NCBI GenBank assembly: GCA_030631665.1
Contig: DAOVKU010000007.1
Span: 1 to 32,372, forward strand
Source of the DNA: Candidatus Omnitrophota bacterium
Lineage (GTDB): Bacteria; Omnitrophota; Gorgyraeia; DAOVKU01
Direction of reading: 5' to 3'
Length of the DNA: 32,372 bases
The notes below the pieces were generated by a model. It had not been told where the DNA came from. It was given only the letters and a program-made list of their open reading frames with translations, and searched no databases. The position numbers and the translations under genes are program-made. Below, piece by piece: positions 6,941 to 15,118 of this stretch; the first letter of the stretch is position 1, and each line of letters opens with the position of its first letter.

Positions 6941-9766
6941 ATGGACAAAGTTAATTTTAAAAATACTTTAAATTTACCTAAAACCAAGTTTTCTATGAAG
7001 GCCAATTTACCGCAGGCAGAGCCCAAAATAGAAACTTTGTGGCAAAATAAAAAGGTTTACGAAAAACTGCAGGAGAAAAACGCTTCTCATAAAAAGTTTA
7101 TTTTGCACGACGGACCGCCTTACGCCAATGGAGATATACATAGAGGGCACGCGCTTAATAAAATTTTAAAAGACATTATCGTTCGCTATAAATCTATGAA
7201 TGGTTATGACACCCCTTTCGTGCCTGGTTGGGACTGCCATGGTTTGCCTGTGGAACTCCAGCTTCTTAAACAATTGAATCTTAAGAAATATCAGATTAAT
7301 AAAAGCGATTTTAGAAAACAAGCAAAAGAATTTGCTTTGAAATTTGTTGATATTCAAAGAAAACAATTTGAGAGATTGGGCATATTTGGCGAGTGGCAGC
7401 ACCCCTATCTTACTCTCGATAATGTTTACGAAGCCCGGGTTTTATATGCATTAGCCGGTTTAGTAAAAGAGGGTTTCATTTATAAGAGTTTAAAGCCCGT
7501 AAACTGGTGTTATCACTGTGAAACAGCCCTGGCCGAGGCCGAAGTTGAATATGAGGAGATTTCTTCACCGTCGATTTTTGTTAAATTTAGACTTAAAAAT
7601 CCTGCAGATTTAACCGACGATAACGAGTCTGAAGTTTATCTGGTTATTTGGACCACTACCCCCTGGACGCTTTTGGCAAATGTGGCTTGTGCCTTAAATC
7701 CCACTCTGCCTTACGTTTTGGTTGAGGTAGGAAAAGAAATGTGGGTCATGGCTAAGAGCCTGGTTGGAAAAGTATTGGAAGCGGCTGGCATTGATGAGTA
7801 TAAAATATTAAAAGAGATAAAAATAGGGGAAATGGAAGGATTAAAATATTATCATCCCTTTTTTCAAAGAGAAGGCGTGGTTGTCCTGGCAGATTATGTT
7901 TCAAAAGAAGAAGGTTCCGGCATTGTTCACATTGCTCCCGGTCATGGCCAGGAGGATTATATTATAGGCCTTAAGTATAAATTACCGGTTATTATGCCGG
8001 TAGACGAAAAAGGGAATTTTGATAAGAATCAGGGTGAATTTAGCGCTTTCAATGTAAGAGAGGCGAATCAGAGAATTATAGAAAAGTTAGACAAGTTGAG
8101 TCTATTAGTAGCTGCTTCACAGGTTAAGCATTCTTATCCGCACTGCTGGAGATGCAAACAACCCATTATCTTTAGAGCTACAAGTCAATACTTTATGCAG
8201 ATAGACCATAAAAATTTAAGAAAGAAACTACTCTCCTTGGCGGCAGAAGAAGTCAAGTGGATACCATCTCAAGGAAGAGAAAGAATTCAGTCTATGATAG
8301 AAAATCGCCCCGATTGGTGTCTTTCCAGGCAAAGACTCTGGGGGGTGCCCATTCCTGCTTTTTACTGTCGCAATTGCAAGGCCCATATTTTAGATGCAAA
8401 GATTATTAGCCATGTCGCTGGATTGGTTGAGAAACAGGGTAGCGATGTATGGTTTGAAAGCAGCGAAACGGAACTCTTGCCGGAGAATTTTAGATGTCCT
8501 GAATGCGGGGGTGATAAATTTAAGAAGGAAGAAGACATTCTTGATGTCTGGTTTGAATCTGGAGTAAGCTACCAGGCCGTTCTCAAGCAAAGGAATAATT
8601 TAGCCTATCCGGCAGACCTTTATCTCGAGGGCAGCGACCAGCATCGTGGCTGGTTTCAGTCTTCTTTGACAATTTCAGCGGCTTTAGAAAATAAAGCACC
8701 GTACAAGCAAGTTTTAACTCATGGGTTTGTGCTGGATGGCATGGGCAAAAAAATGTCAAAATCTCTTGGCAATGTTATTAGTCCTCATGATATCATAAAA
8801 AACAAAGGCGCTGATATTTTGAGGTTGTGGGTTGCCTCAAGTGATTATAACGAAGATATTAGAATTAGTGATGAAATTATAAACAGGCTTTCGGAAGCTT
8901 ATAGAAAAATAAGAAACACTTTTAGGTTTATTTTGGGCAATTTATACGATTTCAATAAAAAGAAGGATTTAATTGATCCAAGCCGCTTAGAGCTTATTGA
9001 TAGGTGGGCACTTTCAAAGTTATATCTTTTATTAAAAGAAGTGGATAGCTATTATGAAAATTACGATTTTTTAAGGGCTTATCAGGCTATCTATCATTTT
9101 TGCGTTGTGGAACTCTCATCTTTTTATCTTGACATTTTAAAAGATAGATTATATACTTTTGCTCCAAAAAGCATTGGGAGGCGGTCGGCGCAGACAGCCC
9201 TTCTTTATATAATAGACGTACTTACCAGAATAATCGCTCCTCTCATACCTTTTACGGCTGAGGAAGTATGGCAATATTTAAGAACTGATGAAGCCGAAAG
9301 CGTACATTTGCTTGATTGGCCGGAGAAAAGCAAATTTAAGATTTACAGCGATGTCGGACTTGAGAAGGATTTTGAAAAATTGCTGGCCTTAAGAAGAGAT
9401 GTAACCAAAAAGCTTGAGGGAAAAAGAGAAGAAAGGTTTATTGGTAATTCGCTCCAAGCGAAAGTGATTATTTATACAAAGATTGACTGCGAAAACAAGC
9501 GTCTTTTAGATAAATATTATAAGGAATTAGTTTCTATCTTTATTGTTTCTCAAGTGCAGGTAAAAGCAGTGGACTCCTTAAAAGAAGGAGAGCCGTGCCA
9601 ATATTTTGAAGATGCAAGTTTAAAAATTGAAAAGGCGCCTGGTTTCAAATGTCCCAGATGCTGGAATTACTCAGTGGATGCGGGCAGTTGCAAGGCTTAT
9701 CCTGGAATTTGCCAGAGGTGCCTCGATGCTTTAAAAGAAGGAGGAATGGAGAAAGCCAATGGATAA
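6941..9766 (+). CDS. ileS: Isoleucyl-tRNA synthetase
   Basis: A 941-residue class I aminoacyl-tRNA synthetase, close to the E. coli length. GPPYANGDIH and then RGH carries the HIGH-type motif, here His67-Arg-Gly-His. The CP1 editing domain shows TTPWTLLANVA and GSGIVHIAPGHGQEDY. The catalytic core contains LEGSDQHRGWFQSSL and Lys604-Met-Ser-Lys-Ser608. The anticodon-binding helical domain follows, and the C-terminal zinc finger has paired CPRCW and CQRC cysteines. It starts 2 nt after mtnP and overlaps the next gene by 8 nt. Arg at the second position of HIGH is uncommon (usually a hydrophobic residue). Confidence 0.97.
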   Translation: MDKVNFKNTLNLPKTKFSMKANLPQAEPKIETLWQNKKVYEKLQEKNASHKKFILHDGPPYANGDIHRGHALNKILKDIIVRYKSMNGYDTPFVPGWDCHGLPVELQLLKQLNLKKYQINKSDFRKQAKEFALKFVDIQRKQFERLGIFGEWQHPYLTLDNVYEARVLYALAGLVKEGFIYKSLKPVNWCYHCETALAEAEVEYEEISSPSIFVKFRLKNPADLTDDNESEVYLVIWTTTPWTLLANVACALNPTLPYVLVEVGKEMWVMAKSLVGKVLEAAGIDEYKILKEIKIGEMEGLKYYHPFFQREGVVVLADYVSKEEGSGIVHIAPGHGQEDYIIGLKYKLPVIMPVDEKGNFDKNQGEFSAFNVREANQRIIEKLDKLSLLVAASQVKHSYPHCWRCKQPIIFRATSQYFMQIDHKNLRKKLLSLAAEEVKWIPSQGRERIQSMIENRPDWCLSRQRLWGVPIPAFYCRNCKAHILDAKIISHVAGLVEKQGSDVWFESSETELLPENFRCPECGGDKFKKEEDILDVWFESGVSYQAVLKQRNNLAYPADLYLEGSDQHRGWFQSSLTISAALENKAPYKQVLTHGFVLDGMGKKMSKSLGNVISPHDIIKNKGADILRLWVASSDYNEDIRISDEIINRLSEAYRKIRNTFRFILGNLYDFNKKKDLIDPSRLELIDRWALSKLYLLLKEVDSYYENYDFLRAYQAIYHFCVVELSSFYLDILKDRLYTFAPKSIGRRSAQTALLYIIDVLTRIIAPLIPFTAEEVWQYLRTDEAESVHLLDWPEKSKFKIYSDVGLEKDFEKLLALRRDVTKKLEGKREERFIGNSLQAKVIIYTKIDCENKRLLDKYYKELVSIFIVSQVQVKAVDSLKEGEPCQYFEDASLKIEKAPGFKCPRCWNYSVDAGSCKAYPGICQRCLDALKEGGMEKANG

Positions 9767-10154
9767 ACAAGAGCTTAAAAAATACAGAGAAAAATTATTA
9801 AAAATTAAAGAGATAATTCAGGGTGATATAAGACAACTTGAGAAAGATTCTTTTTCGAAAACACAAAAGGAAGCTTCCGGAGATCTTTCCAGCCATACCC
9901 TGCACATGGCTGATATGGCCAGTGATAGTTATGAAAGAGATTTTGCTTTTGATTTGGTTTCAAATGAGCAAGAACTCATGTATAAAATAAGCGAAGCCCT
10001 AAGAAGAATTGATGAAGATAAATTTGGAAAGTGTTTGGCTTGCGGTAAAAAAATTAGTAAAGCAAGATTAAATGTTGTGCCTTATGCAGGTTTATGTGTA
10101 CCCTGCAAGCAGAAACAAGAAAAAGAAGAAGGCGGAAAAGAGAATAATCAGTAA
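9759..10154 (+). CDS. DksA/TraR-type C4 zinc-finger protein
   Basis: A 131-residue protein with an N-terminal helical half, predicted to form a coiled coil, and a C-terminal C4 zinc finger: Cys92-Leu-Ala-Cys95 and Cys113-Val-Pro-Cys116. This is the DksA/TraR family (PF01258) layout. DksA binds the RNA polymerase secondary channel through an acidic coiled-coil tip. Shorter YteA-like relatives are less studied, and this one is of the shorter type, so RNA polymerase regulation is likely but not proven. Its ATG lies inside the end of ileS, and its stop shares one base with the lspA start. Its place between ileS and lspA suggests a stable operon rather than a stress island. Confidence 0.85.
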   Translation: MDKQELKKYREKLLKIKEIIQGDIRQLEKDSFSKTQKEASGDLSSHTLHMADMASDSYERDFAFDLVSNEQELMYKISEALRRIDEDKFGKCLACGKKISKARLNVVPYAGLCVPCKQKQEKEEGGKENNQ

Positions 10155-10600
10155 TGTTTTTTCTTTTGTGCGTTGCAACCGTTTTCCTTTTAGATAGAAT
10201 AACTAAAATAATTGTAGTAAAAAAATTATTTCTTGATGAATCACTGCCTGTTTTTGGCAAAATTTTCTCTATCACGTATATAAAAAATACAGGAAGTGCT
10301 TTTGGTATTTTTCCCGGGGCCACAAAAGTTTTTATCTGTCTTTCCGGCCTAGCTATTATTTTAATAATTGTTTTTTTATTTTACTTGAAACAGAAAGATT
10401 ATTTCATCAAATTTGGCCTGGCACTGATTTTAGGTGGAGCGATTGGAAATTTAGTTGATCGTTTGGCTTTTGGTTACGTTATCGATTTTCTTGATTTTAA
10501 AATCTGGCCGGTTTTTAATCTGGCTGATTTTTTTATCAGCATCGGCTGTTTTTCACTCTTATTTAAAATATTTACCATTGGTCATAAAACAACAGAGTAA
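10154..10600 (+). CDS. lspA: Lipoprotein signal peptidase (signal peptidase II)
   Basis: A 148-residue inner-membrane aspartyl protease with four predicted transmembrane helices. It removes the signal peptide from prolipoproteins after Lgt modification. Visible motifs are FLLDRITKIIV (helix 1), YIKNTGSAFGIFPG (periplasmic loop), LILGGAIGNLVDRL with catalytic Asp102, and VIDFLDFKIWPVFNLADF with catalytic Asp125. The start overlaps the previous stop (TAATG). It sits next to lgt, so both lipoprotein-processing enzymes are co-transcribed. The length is slightly short but normal. Confidence 0.95.
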   Translation: MFFLLCVATVFLLDRITKIIVVKKLFLDESLPVFGKIFSITYIKNTGSAFGIFPGATKVFICLSGLAIILIIVFLFYLKQKDYFIKFGLALILGGAIGNLVDRLAFGYVIDFLDFKIWPVFNLADFFISIGCFSLLFKIFTIGHKTTE

Positions 10601-10603
10601 ACA

Positions 10604-11383
10604 ATGCACCCAATACTTTTTAAAGTTGGTTTTGTAACCATTTATAGCTATGGCTTTATGGTTGCAGTCGCCTTCCTGGTTGTCGCCTTTTTTTTGTCCC
10701 ATAAGTTTAAAGAAATCGGCTTGCGGGGTGACTTGGCTTTTGACCTGGCTATTTATTTGCTGGTTTTTGGTATAATCGGCGCCAGACTCCTCCACGTTTT
10801 TTTAAACCTTGATTATTATCTTAATAATTTAAAAGAGATTTTTATGCTTTGGCACGGCGGACTTGCATGGCAAGGGGGACTCTTTTTTGCCTTTCTGGGC
10901 GGTATTTTCTTTATGAAGAGAAACAACCTGAAGCTAGGAGCTACTTGTGATATAATTGTGCCTTATGTTGCACTCGGTCAAGCCATAGGCAGAATTGGCT
11001 GCTTCTTAAACGGTTGTTGTTTTGGGGCACAGACTGATTTTGCGCTGGGGATGGTTTTCCCCGGAAGGATAAATCCCATACATCCTACACAGCTCTATAC
11101 CTGTTTTTTTCTGACTGCAATTTTTATTATTCTCAAAAAAATGGAAAAGAAAAAGACTTTTGATTGGCAAATATTTTCTTTATATCTTATTTTGTATTCT
11201 ATTATGAGATTTAACATCGATTTTATAAGAGGAGATTTACAGGCCGCCTTTTTTGGGCTTACTGTTTCCCAAGTTATAAGTATTGGTTTATTTTTAACCG
11301 GTCTAAGCCTTTATCTAATGAAATTCAGACTTACGCAGGGAAGTAAACGTAAACCTGCGGATGTTATTGTTAAAAATGAATAA
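10604..11383 (+). CDS. lgt: Prolipoprotein diacylglyceryl transferase
   Basis: A 259-residue polytopic inner-membrane enzyme that transfers diacylglycerol from phosphatidylglycerol to the lipobox cysteine. The signature GRIGCFLNGCCFG is at residues 129-141, preceded by WHGGLAWQGG. Six or seven hydrophobic segments are visible, and the C-terminal MRFNIDFIRGDLQ segment matches the family's R-x-x-x-E/D-x-x-R-like region. It starts 3 nt after lspA and overlaps the rluD-type gene by 8 nt. Lgt then LspA is the order of action, and their adjacency supports joint expression. Confidence 0.95.
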   Translation: MHPILFKVGFVTIYSYGFMVAVAFLVVAFFLSHKFKEIGLRGDLAFDLAIYLLVFGIIGARLLHVFLNLDYYLNNLKEIFMLWHGGLAWQGGLFFAFLGGIFFMKRNNLKLGATCDIIVPYVALGQAIGRIGCFLNGCCFGAQTDFALGMVFPGRINPIHPTQLYTCFFLTAIFIILKKMEKKKTFDWQIFSLYLILYSIMRFNIDFIRGDLQAAFFGLTVSQVISIGLFLTGLSLYLMKFRLTQGSKRKPADVIVKNE

Positions 11384-12284
11384 AAAAAAAGAATTCATTG
11401 TTGGCCAGGAAGAGGCTGGTAATCGTCTCGATCAGCTTTTAGTTAAAAAATTGAGCGGTGAGTCCAGAACGCATATAAAAAGGATAATCGAAGAAGGGTT
11501 TGTTACCATTAATGCCAAACCGAGCAAGGCTCACTATAAGGTCAAAGTCGGCGAAAGAATAGAAATACGCCAAGCCCCACCTGTTTCGACCGATATTATT
11601 CCTCAAAAAATAGATTTACAAATTCTATATGAAGATGATGACATTTTAATTATTAATAAACCTGCCGGGCTTTTGGTTCATCCGGCCGGCAGAAGGCGTT
11701 ACGGTACTCTGGCTAATGCCCTTGCATATCATTTTGGCCAATTGCCGTCTTTGGGAGGCCAGGAACGTCTTGGAATTGTTCATCGACTTGATGAAGGTAC
11801 CAGCGGTGTTATGGTAGTTGCTAAAACAGAATTGGCTTTAAGGGATTTATCGGAGCAGTTTAAAAAAAGAAAGGTTAAAAAAGAATATATGGCTTTGGTG
11901 AAGGGTGTTATGGAACTCGATGAAGGAATAATAGATGTGCCAATAGGCAGGCACCACGAGAAAAGGCAAAGGATGGCAGTGCGTTACGTAAGTTCAAGAA
12001 CAGCCCAGACTCATTGGAAAGTAATAGAGAGATTTAAGAATTCTACTCTTGTTTCCTTAATGCCCCTGACCGGCCGGACCCACCAGTTAAGAGTGCATAT
12101 GGCGCATATAGGTTACCCCATTCTTGGAGATAAGGAATATGGAACCATGGCCCCAATAGGTCATCAAGCTCTCTGTGCTTGTTATCTTGGATTTACTCAT
12201 TCTGCCAATAAAAGTTTTATGGAGTTTAAAGTTGACTTGCCATCGGATTTCAAAAAATTATTAGAGAGTGAACAAGCGAAATAA
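11376..12284 (+). CDS. rluD: 23S rRNA pseudouridine synthase, RluD/RluA family
   Basis: A protein of about 302 residues with an N-terminal S4 RNA-binding domain (about residues 10-70, including NRLDQLLVKKL and SRTHIKRIIEEGFVTIN). A RluA-type catalytic domain follows, with HRLDEGTSGVMVVAKT containing catalytic Asp139. The C-terminal LTGRTHQLRVHMAHIG and YPILGDKEYG are also typical. It isomerises uridines in 23S rRNA. RluD (helix 69) is the likely orthologue because of the S4 domain, but RluA/RluC relatives share the core. The ATG at 11376 is preferred over an in-frame ATG at 11361 because the product then begins with a normal MNKKKEF. It overlaps the lgt stop. Confidence 0.9.
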   Translation: MNKKKEFIVGQEEAGNRLDQLLVKKLSGESRTHIKRIIEEGFVTINAKPSKAHYKVKVGERIEIRQAPPVSTDIIPQKIDLQILYEDDDILIINKPAGLLVHPAGRRRYGTLANALAYHFGQLPSLGGQERLGIVHRLDEGTSGVMVVAKTELALRDLSEQFKKRKVKKEYMALVKGVMELDEGIIDVPIGRHHEKRQRMAVRYVSSRTAQTHWKVIERFKNSTLVSLMPLTGRTHQLRVHMAHIGYPILGDKEYGTMAPIGHQALCACYLGFTHSANKSFMEFKVDLPSDFKKLLESEQAK

Positions 12285-12299
12285 AAGAGTTATCTTTTC

Positions 12300-12328
12300 T
12301 TGTTTTTTGTTAGCTTATATGATATACT
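12300..12328 (+). promoter_or_regulatory. Possible promoter upstream of the coiled-coil protein gene
   Basis: TTGTTT (12300-12305), a 17-bp spacer and TATACT (12323-12328). The -10 is good and the -35 matches only the TTG part plus spacing. It would give a leader of about 180 nt that contains the repeat at 12412-12505. Confidence 0.45.
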
Positions 12329-12411
12329 GATTTAAAGTAAATATAGATATTTGAATTTAGAATTGATTTTTGGTTTATAACTTATGTAACTTGTGTTTCG
12401 TAAATTGTCTA

Positions 12412-12505
12412 TTAAGACCCTTCCTCATGCCCTTCCTTTAAAGGAATAGTAAGGCCTACCCTTTAGGGTTAAGAGGAATTAGGAAGGTCTATCCCTGCGG
12501 ATAAG
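12412..12505 (+). repeat. Dispersed intergenic repeat, copy A (about 94 bp)
   Basis: This imperfect repeat recurs in inverted orientation at about 29320-29418. A 21-bp core is identical: 12452-12472 equals the reverse complement of 29356-29376, and it contains the palindrome CCCTTTAGGG. Similarity continues on both sides through an AGACCC-like left part and a GGTCTATCC right part. It ends about 13 nt before the next ATG and supplies GTGGAGG, the apparent ribosome-binding region, at its edge. Confidence 0.7.
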
Positions 12506-12517
12506 TGGAGGAAAAAA

Positions 12518-13276
12518 ATGGCAGAAACTACAAAAATTCCTTTAGTGATATTGATAATATTAGTCTTGGTTACAACTTCATTGGCGGTAACTTTTTTCAT
12601 AATGAAGGAACAGGAGAAACAGCAAAGGGTATTAATAGAACAAACTCTCGATGAGACTTTAAAAGTCAAGGAACAAACACTCAAAGATTTAAGAGAAATG
12701 ACCCGTTTAAAAACCGATGCTGAATTAAAAATAGATCAACTTAAAGAAGAAGCCAAACGCCTTTCACAAGACTTAGAAAGACAAAAAAAGGAGGCCCAGG
12801 CCGCTTTAGCGAAATTGAAAGATGGCGAAAACAAAGTAAGAAAATTATCGACTGCCTTAAAAGAACAAGAGACGAAAGTAGAAAGTTTGATGCAGACGAG
12901 AAAATCTCTTAAAAGTCAGAATGAAGAGTTAAATATACAACTTTCCCAAATTAGACTTGCCAAGCAGGCATTAGAAAATAAGATTTTAATAGGTGAATCA
13001 GGAGCGGTGCAACTCGAAAAAATTGTGGTCAGGGGCATTACCCAGGAAATCGAAGGCAAGGTTTTGGTAGTAAATGACGAATTTAATTTTGTAGTTTTAG
13101 ATTTGGGTGAAGATTCAGGTGTTGAGCCGGGAACTATTTTGACTATTACCAGAGATGGAGCAGTATTGGGAAAAGTGGAAGTTGAGAATGTCTATGAGGA
13201 TATGTCATCAGCTATAATTTTACCGCAGTGGCAAAAGGGTCCATTTATGGAAGATGACAACGTTGAAATTTTGTAG
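12518..13276 (+). CDS. Membrane-anchored coiled-coil protein, family not recognised
   Basis: A 252-residue protein. Residues 8-29 form one hydrophobic helix (IPLVILIILVLVTTSLAV). Residues about 30-165 are highly charged, with heptad-like leucine spacing and no prolines, so a long coiled coil is predicted. Residues about 170-252 are beta-rich: GKVLVVNDEFNFVVLDLGED, then SGVEPGTILTITRDG and VLGKVEVENVYEDMSSAII. That tail resembles small beta-barrel modules such as those in FlgT-C or MreC-like proteins, but no specific family can be named. The layout suggests a periplasmic coil on a membrane anchor. GTGGAGG lies about 8 nt before the ATG. It stands alone between repeat copy A and a terminator. 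Confidence 0.8.
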   Translation: MAETTKIPLVILIILVLVTTSLAVTFFIMKEQEKQQRVLIEQTLDETLKVKEQTLKDLREMTRLKTDAELKIDQLKEEAKRLSQDLERQKKEAQAALAKLKDGENKVRKLSTALKEQETKVESLMQTRKSLKSQNEELNIQLSQIRLAKQALENKILIGESGAVQLEKIVVRGITQEIEGKVLVVNDEFNFVVLDLGEDSGVEPGTILTITRDGAVLGKVEVENVYEDMSSAIILPQWQKGPFMEDDNVEIL

Positions 13277-13309
13277 CAGCATAAAGAGTTATAAATAAAT
13301 TAAGTTAAT

Positions 13310-13340
13310 AAAAAAGGACAGTGTGCAGCTGTCCTTTTTT
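13310..13340 (+). terminator. Strong, bidirectional-looking rho-independent terminator
   Basis: A 12-bp perfect stem: AAAAAAGGACAG at 13310-13321 pairs with CTGTCCTTTTTT at 13329-13340 around a 7-nt loop. The T run follows on the + strand, and the A run allows the same role on the other strand. It closes the coiled-coil protein gene and lies 17 nt before aroA. Confidence 0.88.
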
Positions 13341-13357
13341 CAAATTAAGTCATAACA

Positions 13358-14650
13358 ATGCAAAAGATTGAAATCGAGAAAGCCAAGATCCTAAGAGGAG
13401 TAGTATTCATACCGTCAGATAAATCTATTTCTCATCGTGCTGTGATGATAAGCGCCCTGGCTGAAGGCAGAACTTGTATTAAGAATTTTCTTCGAAGTCA
13501 GGATTGCCTGTGGACGCTGAAAGCCTTCAAAGACTTAGGCATAAAATATTCTTTAGAGGATTCTATGTTAGAGGTAGAGGGGGGCGGAATTTATGGCTTA
13601 AGGCAACCCGCTGATAAAATTTTTGTAGGCAATTCAGGAACCACTATACGTTTAATATTAGGAATATTAGCAGGTCAAAATTTCAAGCTGACTTTAGAAG
13701 GGGATGATTCTTTAAACAAGAGGCCGATGAAAAGAATTATAGAACCCTTGAGGGAAATGGGAGCGCAGATTCAGGCCAAAGAGGATGATTTCCCCCCCCT
13801 TGTTGTTCAAGGCGCATCTCTCAAACCTGTTTTATATCACCAGAAAATCGCCAGCGCTCAAGTTAAATCCTCTATCCTTTTAGCAGGACTTTATGCAAAA
13901 GGCACTACTAAAGTTTATGAGAAATTAAAAACCAGGGATCATACCGAACGCATGCTTAAGTTATTTTCTGCTGATATTCAAATTAGAGGTCTTGAGATTT
14001 CAATTAGTTCGAGCCATAAACTTATTTCTCCGTCTGAGATAGATATTCCATCTGATTTTTCTAGCGCAGCCTTTTTTATAGCCGCAGCAACTCTTGTGCC
14101 TGGTTCACAAATAATTATAAAGAACGTGGGCGTGAATCCAACAAGACTTGGTTTTTTAAACAGTTTAGTTACCATGGGTGCGCAGGTAAAAAAAGTAAAT
14201 GAAAGACAACTATCGAACGAGCCCAGGGCCGATTTAGTGATAGAATTCAGGCGTCCTCTTAAAGGTATTAATATTGACGAGAAAGATATACCGTCTATGA
14301 TAGATGAATTACCGATTATGATGGTGGTTGCGACTCAAGCCGAAGGCGAAACTTTTATAAAAGGGGCGGGCGAATTAAGAGTGAAAGAAACTGATAGAAT
14401 TAATTCTATGGTTTTAGGCTTAAGGAAAATGGGCGCAGATATTAGGCCACAAGAAGATGATATTTTAATAAAAGGCCCCACACCTCTTAAATCAGCTACC
14501 TTGGACAGTGTTGGTGACCACCGAACAGCTATGAGTCTCAGCATAGCGGCATTGATAGCTAAAGGTAAAAGTGTTATCAGAAACACCGAATGTATTCAAA
14601 CTTCTTTTCCCGATTTTTACGCCACTTTAAAGAAAGTCCTATTAAAATAA
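13358..14650 (+). CDS. aroA: 3-phosphoshikimate 1-carboxyvinyltransferase (EPSP synthase)
   Basis: A 430-residue shikimate-pathway enzyme that joins PEP and shikimate-3-phosphate. Visible motifs are SDKSISHRA (Asp21-Arg27), GNSGTTIRL at residues 91-99 (PEP site), LNKRPMKRIIEPL, the IPSDFSSAAFF segment, the catalytic IDELPIM, LRVKETDRI, and DHRTAMSLSIAAL. GNSGTTIR rather than the proteobacterial GNAGTAMR places it with the class II-type enzymes. No clear Shine-Dalgarno precedes the ATG. It follows a terminator closely and no good promoter is evident, so how it is transcribed is unclear. Confidence 0.95.
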   Translation: MQKIEIEKAKILRGVVFIPSDKSISHRAVMISALAEGRTCIKNFLRSQDCLWTLKAFKDLGIKYSLEDSMLEVEGGGIYGLRQPADKIFVGNSGTTIRLILGILAGQNFKLTLEGDDSLNKRPMKRIIEPLREMGAQIQAKEDDFPPLVVQGASLKPVLYHQKIASAQVKSSILLAGLYAKGTTKVYEKLKTRDHTERMLKLFSADIQIRGLEISISSSHKLISPSEIDIPSDFSSAAFFIAAATLVPGSQIIIKNVGVNPTRLGFLNSLVTMGAQVKKVNERQLSNEPRADLVIEFRRPLKGINIDEKDIPSMIDELPIMMVVATQAEGETFIKGAGELRVKETDRINSMVLGLRKMGADIRPQEDDILIKGPTPLKSATLDSVGDHRTAMSLSIAALIAKGKSVIRNTECIQTSFPDFYATLKKVLLK

Positions 14651-14689
14651 TCATCAGCTTTGCCCCCCATAAAGACAGATAACAGAAAA

Positions 14690-14736
14690 CAGAGGACAGA
14701 GGACGGAGGACGGAAAAGAAAAAAATCTGTCTTCTG
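14690..14736 (+). repeat. Tandem 7-mer within an imperfect inverted repeat
   Basis: GAGGAC(A/G) occurs three times in tandem at 14692-14712. CAGAGGACAGA (14690-14700) can pair 10 of 11 with TCTGTCTTCTG (14726-14736). It lies in the 235-bp non-coding gap between aroA and the mreB promoter. Confidence 0.6.
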
Positions 14737-14742
14737 ACTCCT

Positions 14743-14759
14743 GTCCGCCACAGGCGGAC
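14743..14759 (+). repeat. GC-rich hairpin of the CCGCC/GGCGG type
   Basis: A perfect 7-bp stem: GTCCGCC, loop ACA, GGCGGAC. Related GC-rich palindromes occur at 19231-19245 (TCCGCC...GGTGGA) and 25464-25484 (TAATCCGC...GCGGATTA), all in intergenic DNA. No T run follows, so it is not a typical terminator. Confidence 0.6.
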
Positions 14760-14885
14760 TCAAACAGTTGCGTTTTTTATACGGCGCCTTTTGGTTAAAA
14801 TTGCAAAAATCGCTCAAAACACATTTTGTTACTGAAATTGCGAAGTTGTGCACTGGGGGCGGATGTTTTTTCTTTTAAAAAACGT

Positions 14886-14914
14886 TTGACATAATTTTTT
14901 TATTTTGATATAGT
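14886..14914 (+). promoter_or_regulatory. Sigma70-type promoter of the mreB operon
   Basis: TTGACA (14886-14891), exactly 17 bp, then TATAGT (14909-14914). Start is expected near 14921, giving a leader of about 200 nt before mreB. The leader contains an 8-bp-stem hairpin at 15004-15011/15037-15044 and the inverted repeat at 15054-15096. Confidence 0.8.
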
Positions 14915-15053
14915 TGTGTTTAGTCAAGTAAAGCCACAATTCCGGACTAGCAAAAGGGATTGTTTGGACGAATTTGATCCGTGACATCTTTGATATCATG
15001 GGTTTTCTGCCCTCGCCTGCCGGACGGGCATGGGTAGGCAGAAATGTGGGTAT

Positions 15054-15097
15054 ATAATTTACGTCATCGGAGAAGTTTCGAGGCTCCGTAAATTATG
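15054..15097 (+). promoter_or_regulatory. Inverted repeat with an ATG at its distal arm, copy 1 (before mreB)
   Basis: ATAATTTACG at 15054-15063 and CGTAAATTAT at 15087-15096 form a perfect 10-bp stem over a 23-nt loop. The distal arm runs into an ATG at 15095 that is in frame with mreB, 24 nt before the preferred start. The same design recurs at 19201-19267 and 25496-25527. It could be an RNA hairpin, a binding site or a repeat element. Confidence 0.6.
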
Positions 15098-15118
15098 CCT
15101 TTATCAAAGGAGCCATTT

